NCBI GenBank assembly: GCA_024304885.1
Contig: JALJOM010000001.1
Span: 1-64,000 of the forward strand
Origin: Beijerinckiaceae bacterium
Lineage (GTDB): Bacteria; Pseudomonadota; Alphaproteobacteria; Rhizobiales; Beijerinckiaceae
Length of the DNA: 64,000 nt
Direction of reading: 5' to 3'
How positions within the stretch are numbered: the stretch's first letter is position 1; every line of letters begins with the position of its first letter. Position numbers and translations under genes: made by a program. Below, piece by piece: positions 63,623-64,000 of the stretch. The notes below the pieces were generated by a model, which saw only the letters and a program-made list of their open reading frames with translations, made no database searches and was not told where the DNA came from.

Positions 63623-64000
63623 TTAAGGTTTTGAAATCACGCCAGGGCCCAAATCGAAACCGAACACGGTACCGGCCCGCGTTTTTGCGCGACAGCGAGT
63701 CGAAAACGCGTATGTTCCGGCATCGTTCAATTTGTCTTGGCAAAGCCCTTCGACGGAAAAAGTGCTGATCTTGGACCCTATGGTCACTCTCAGCGTATCT
63801 ATATATAAATTATATTCAGAAAGCGTCGGTTGATAATCTTTTCCTCCACTCATCCAAATGAGCATTCTGGTCCCATCCATTCGGGTAACTTCGATTGAAT
63901 AGGCCCCGCGTCCGGAACTAGGTAAAATGGCATATAGCAGTCGGCTGGAGCAGCGGACTGGCTCGTCTCCAATTTTGCTATAGGTACACGCACCATTGTT
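63623..64000 (-). CDS. Hypothetical protein, N-terminus beyond the window
   Basis: The frame is open from the right edge to a stop at 63623: 125 codons are visible. The protein is beta-rich and polar, with segments such as RLLYAILPSSGRGAYSIEVT, MLIWMSGGKDYQPTLSEYNL and AKTRAGTVFGFDLGPGVISK, and three or four Cys. It looks like the end of a small secreted or periplasmic protein, but the signal peptide would lie outside the window. The base composition is AT-richer than the backbone, suggesting acquired DNA. No family recognised. Confidence 0.6.
   Translation of the reverse strand, partial: NNGACTYSKIGDEPVRCSSRLLYAILPSSGRGAYSIEVTRMDGTRMLIWMSGGKDYQPTLSEYNLYIDTLRVTIGSKISTFSVEGLCQDKLNDAGTYAFSTRCRAKTRAGTVFGFDLGPGVISKP

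Overview
The window is GC-rich alphaproteobacterial DNA, most likely from Hyphomicrobiales (Rhizobiales). Markers for this are the CckA-CtrA pathway phosphotransferase ChpT, a DUF1013/TrcR-type cell-cycle regulator, a class I HemA, and a thiO-thiS-thiG-thiE operon. Two genes typical of PQQ-dependent alcohol oxidation clusters (a CXXCW-motif protein and a SoxYZ-like carrier) hint at a methylotroph or relative, e.g. Beijerinckiaceae/Methylobacteriaceae; that placement is inference.

Layout. 1-700: a truncated tyrosine integrase behind an IS-like end. 702-1540: a divergent XRE regulator/hypothetical pair. About 1357-11303: an integrative island at the 3' end of tRNA-Thr carrying a type I restriction-modification operon (hsdM-hsdS-hsdR), a winged-helix protein, an excisionase, an AT-hook-like protein and a P4-type integrase. 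11.5-23.4 kb: chromosomal backbone (chpT, mutA, TPP riboswitch plus thiOSGE, trcR, glyS). 23.7-28.7 kb: surface-sugar/methyltransferase cluster (DegT aminotransferase, RmlC-like epimerase, C-methyltransferase, CmcI-like protein). 28.9-32.5 kb: DUF2380 protein, hemA, nucleotide-sugar epimerase. 32.7-37.5 kb: four tandem paralogues of a small secreted protein with a C-terminal four-cysteine motif. One of them is split by a 2325-bp IS1-like element that itself carries a Panacea-type toxin-antitoxin pair; two sigma-EcfG-like promoters lie in this array. 37.6-38.9 kb: the PQQ-associated pair. 39-52.8 kb: GT-like gene, etfBA, 3-hydroxyacyl-CoA dehydrogenase, HNH nuclease, purA, a TM protein, Bcp, an AsmA-like giant, tyrS. 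53-64 kb: small membrane protein, methyltransferase, tRNA-Arg, mgtE, outer-membrane barrel, tRNA-Leu, DUF2778 protein, Gfo/Idh oxidoreductase, vanadium-haloperoxidase-like phosphatase. Then come remnants of hemB and of a PIN toxin around a repeat, an orphan antitoxin, and a gene running off the right edge.

A dispersed palindromic repeat family runs through the backbone. Module A is about 100 bp and contains the core TTTCCAGCGAAGYGGNNACC, a GTTCGCGTCGCGAAATT palindrome and a terminal hairpin around TTTCCGAT...ATCGGAAA. Module B is about 118 bp, with ATCACGATGACTTTGGATCG at one end and a GAGCGGGATG...CATCCCGCTC pair. I count 13 A and 4 B copies, some in A-B composites. None lies in the island or the IS1-like element, which supports recent arrival of both.

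Gene-free stretches over about 300 bp. 271-701: decayed sequence with one 18/20 direct repeat (398-417, 521-540). 12340-12683: nothing recognised. 15367-15727: TPP riboswitch. 18315-18928: repeat array and terminator. 19232-19551: module A copy. 23432-23941: glycosyltransferase remnant. 31040-31532: module A variant. 33348-33559 and 37430-37579 (shorter): promoters. 41923-42414: A-B composite. 52782-53463: nothing recognised. 53776-54448: module A variant and a 16-bp tandem duplication at 54049-54080. 57040-57581: module A copy and an unexplained leader. 58870-59230: nothing recognised.
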